NCBI GenBank assembly: GCA_937888925.1
Contig: CALARM010001108.1
Coordinates: 1 to 7,097 of the forward strand
DNA from: an uncultured Synergistia bacterium
Lineage (GTDB): Bacteria; Eremiobacterota; SpSt-956; JAKJGF01
Reading direction: 5' to 3'
Length of the DNA: 7,097 nucleotides
A program made the position numbers and the translations under genes. The notes beneath the pieces are model-generated. The model searched no databases. It was not told where the DNA came from and was given only the letters and a program-made list of their open reading frames with translations. Each line of letters opens with the position of its first letter. Positions within the stretch are counted from its first letter, which is position 1. Positions 6,544 to 7,097 of the stretch are shown piece by piece.

Positions 6544-6554
6544 CCTCTCCTCTC
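6544..6554 (-). promoter_or_regulatory. Ribosome binding site of the 866-aa lipoprotein
   Basis: GAGAGGAGAGG on the minus strand lies 10 nt before the ATG at 6533. It is the best SD-like tract in this leader and supports that start over the in-frame Met11. Confidence 0.65.
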
Positions 6555-6558
6555 AATA

Positions 6559-6747
6559 TTAAAGCAATTTTAGATCCAGATTTAATTCAATTATAATAGC
6601 CAGGCAAGCAGCATCTGCTATAAGCATATTCTCTGTGAGACGCTTGCTTCGGGAGGCCAACTTTTCATAGACACATAAAAACTCTCTATGAAAACCTATA
6701 ATTCTATCCTGTAAAAGTAAAATCCTTCTAATTTCAAAAAAATTCAT
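6559..6747 (-). CDS. Doubtful small ORF in the operon leader (62 aa)
   Basis: An ATG-started frame ends 25 nt before the start of the peptidase lipoprotein. The product (MNFFEIRRILLLQDRIIGFH... ending LIADAACLAIIIELNLDLKLL) would be a small, helix-prone, partly hydrophobic protein with no motif I recognise. Against it being a gene, the bases before the ATG are CCT followed by a run of T, with no SD. A 10-bp perfect inverted repeat also lies inside the frame. In its favour, it is uninterrupted and co-directional with the operon. It could be a leader peptide, a remnant or chance. Confidence 0.3.
   Translation of the reverse strand: MNFFEIRRILLLQDRIIGFHREFLCVYEKLASRSKRLTENMLIADAACLAIIIELNLDLKLL
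6662..6694. repeat. 10-bp perfect inverted repeat with 13-base spacer
   Basis: TTTTCATAGA (6662-6671) and TCTATGAAAA (6685-6694) are exact reverse complements. The repeat lies about 130-160 bp upstream of the lipoprotein operon start. It could be a DNA operator or an RNA stem in the operon leader. Confidence 0.55.
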
Positions 6748-6749
6748 TC

Positions 6750-6761
6750 AAAAAAAAAAAA
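6750..6761 (+). repeat. Run of 12 A
   Basis: An uninterrupted homopolymer directly upstream (on the minus strand, T12) of the doubtful small ORF. It is slippage-prone and a possible sequencing or assembly weak point. If it lies in the promoter or leader, length variation could alter expression. Confidence 0.8.
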
Positions 6762-6767
6762 GGTTTA

Positions 6768-6796
6768 TTTATATAAAATTTAAAATACTATTTTCA
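6768..6796 (-). promoter_or_regulatory. Weak candidate promoter of the lipoprotein operon
   Basis: On the minus strand TATAAA (6773-6768) could be a -10 box, with TGAAAA (6796-6791) at 17-bp spacing as a poor -35. The surrounding DNA is A/T-rich, so such matches are expected by chance. Transcription from here would begin within the T-run opposite 6750-6761. Confidence 0.2.
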
Positions 6797-6807
6797 TTTA
6801 TTTGTAT

Positions 6808-6826
6808 CACTAATTATTCATTAGTG
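6808..6826. promoter_or_regulatory. Inverted repeat CACTAAT-N5-ATTAGTG, second copy of the candidate operator
   Basis: A perfect 7-bp inverted repeat with a 5-base spacer (TATTC), partly extended by GTAT/GTAT-like flanks with mismatches. Its ACTAAT-N5-ATTAGT core is identical to the repeat at 306-324. It ends 19 nt before the ATG at 6846, the same distance as at the left-edge gene. Confidence 0.55.
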
Positions 6827-6845
6827 GTATCGAATAGGAAAGGTA

Positions 6846-7004
6846 ATGGTGGAAATGGCTAAAATAAAGGAGATTATTGATAATGATATAGATGATAAAT
6901 TGAAGAGATTTGATGTAATAACGAACTATTCTCTTGTAGATAAAATTAAGTTTGGATATATTAGAATAATCAGGGCATTAACTTCAATTACGTATTTGTT
7001 TTAG
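6846..7004 (+). CDS. Small plus-strand ORF of 52 aa with a well-formed leader
   Basis: The ATG at 6846 is preceded by AGGAAAGG (6836-6843; AGGA lies 6 nt before the ATG) and by the inverted repeat at 6808-6826, and the frame ends at TAG 7002-7004. The product MVEMAKIKEIIDNDIDDKLK..., ending RIIRALTSITYLF, is charged at the front and hydrophobic at the end; I recognise no family. An ATG at 6855 is an alternative start. It is the only rightward gene in the window. Its last 21 bp overlap, tail to tail, the end of the Rpn-type nuclease gene, so it may be a truncated remnant rather than an intact gene. The matched leader architecture with the left-edge gene is the best argument that it is transcribed and translated. 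Confidence 0.45.
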   Translation: MVEMAKIKEIIDNDIDDKLKRFDVITNYSLVDKIKFGYIRIIRALTSITYLF

Positions 7005-7097
7005 TTTTTCTATTTCTTCTACTGATATACCTGTAGCTTTAGCTATTTTTTCTATAGGCATATCCATTTCTAAAAGATTTTTTGCAACGTCTTCTTT
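6984..7097 (-). CDS. Partial gene, C-terminus of an Rpn-family recombination-promoting nuclease/putative transposase
   Basis: Only the last 37 residues and a TGA stop (6986-6984) are in the window; the gene enters from the right edge. The sequence KEDVAKNLLEMDMPIEKIAK, then ATGISVEEIEKLKQ, is the typical C-terminal tail of Rpn/YhgA-like PD-(D/E)XK proteins ('iAknLLkxgxxiexIaexTGLsxeeIxxLk'). In that family the nuclease domain is N-terminal and this helical tail is a small DNA-binding-like module. Known members promote RecA-independent recombination, and many are annotated as putative transposases. The catalytic part cannot be checked here, but the tail is distinctive. Confidence 0.75.
   Translation of the reverse strand, partial: KEDVAKNLLEMDMPIEKIAKATGISVEEIEKLKQIRN

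Noticed and set aside
6600..6700. Possible tRNA or structured RNA in the operon leader
   Set aside because: No cloverleaf, TTCGA-type T-loop or acceptor pairing could be built; only the single 10-bp inverted repeat stands out.

Overview
The window is about 7.1 kb of AT-rich bacterial DNA (hand counts of 60-base lines range from about 27% to 50% GC). It looks like an accessory region of a diderm bacterium, probably known only from metagenomes. The evidence is three lipobox-type exported proteins in a row, Pro-Thr ('PTPTP') linkers between domains, Shine-Dalgarno (SD) sites of the usual bacterial kind, and mobility-associated genes at both edges. I cannot assign a phylum from the sequence alone.

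Left edge (1-340): the 5' end of a minus-strand gene that reads out of the window. It resembles the N-terminal half of a tyrosine recombinase. It has its own -10 box and a perfect inverted repeat (AACTAAT-N5-ATTAGTT) between the -10 box and the SD. Next (402-860) is a 459-bp element with no plausible transposase gene, bounded by 34-bp terminal inverted repeats that differ at one base. It is a MITE or an internally deleted IS.

Centre (989-6533): a tightly packed minus-strand operon of three lipoproteins. In transcription order they are: (i) an 866-aa lipoprotein with an Ig-like region, a carboxypeptidase-regulatory-like domain, a PTP linker and a C-terminal domain with the hallmarks of a caspase-fold (clan CD) cysteine peptidase, His615-Gly and Cys732; (ii) a roughly 351-aa six-bladed NHL-type beta-propeller lipoprotein, best started at a GTG one base after the stop of the first gene; (iii) a 623-aa lipoprotein with two related Ig-like domains, a TQTPTV-repeat linker and an unrecognised aromatic- and glycine-rich C-terminal domain. 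The spacing (1 nt and 15 nt) implies translational coupling. A reasonable inference is a cell-envelope module combining a protease, a propeller scaffold and an Ig-type adhesion or stalk protein. The peptidase half of gene (i) and the sampled part of gene (ii) are much AT-richer than the N-terminal half of gene (i), so the operon may be mosaic.

Right edge (6534-7097): a leader region with a doubtful 62-codon ORF that contains a 10-bp perfect inverted repeat, then a 12-A run. A second copy of the left-edge inverted repeat (CACTAAT-N5-ATTAGTG) precedes a 52-codon plus-strand ORF, at exactly the same 19-nt distance from the start codon as in the left gene. The minus-strand C-terminus of an Rpn/PD-(D/E)XK-type recombination-promoting nuclease overlaps the end of that small ORF. 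The lipoprotein operon is therefore bracketed by two outward-facing genes with matching leaders.
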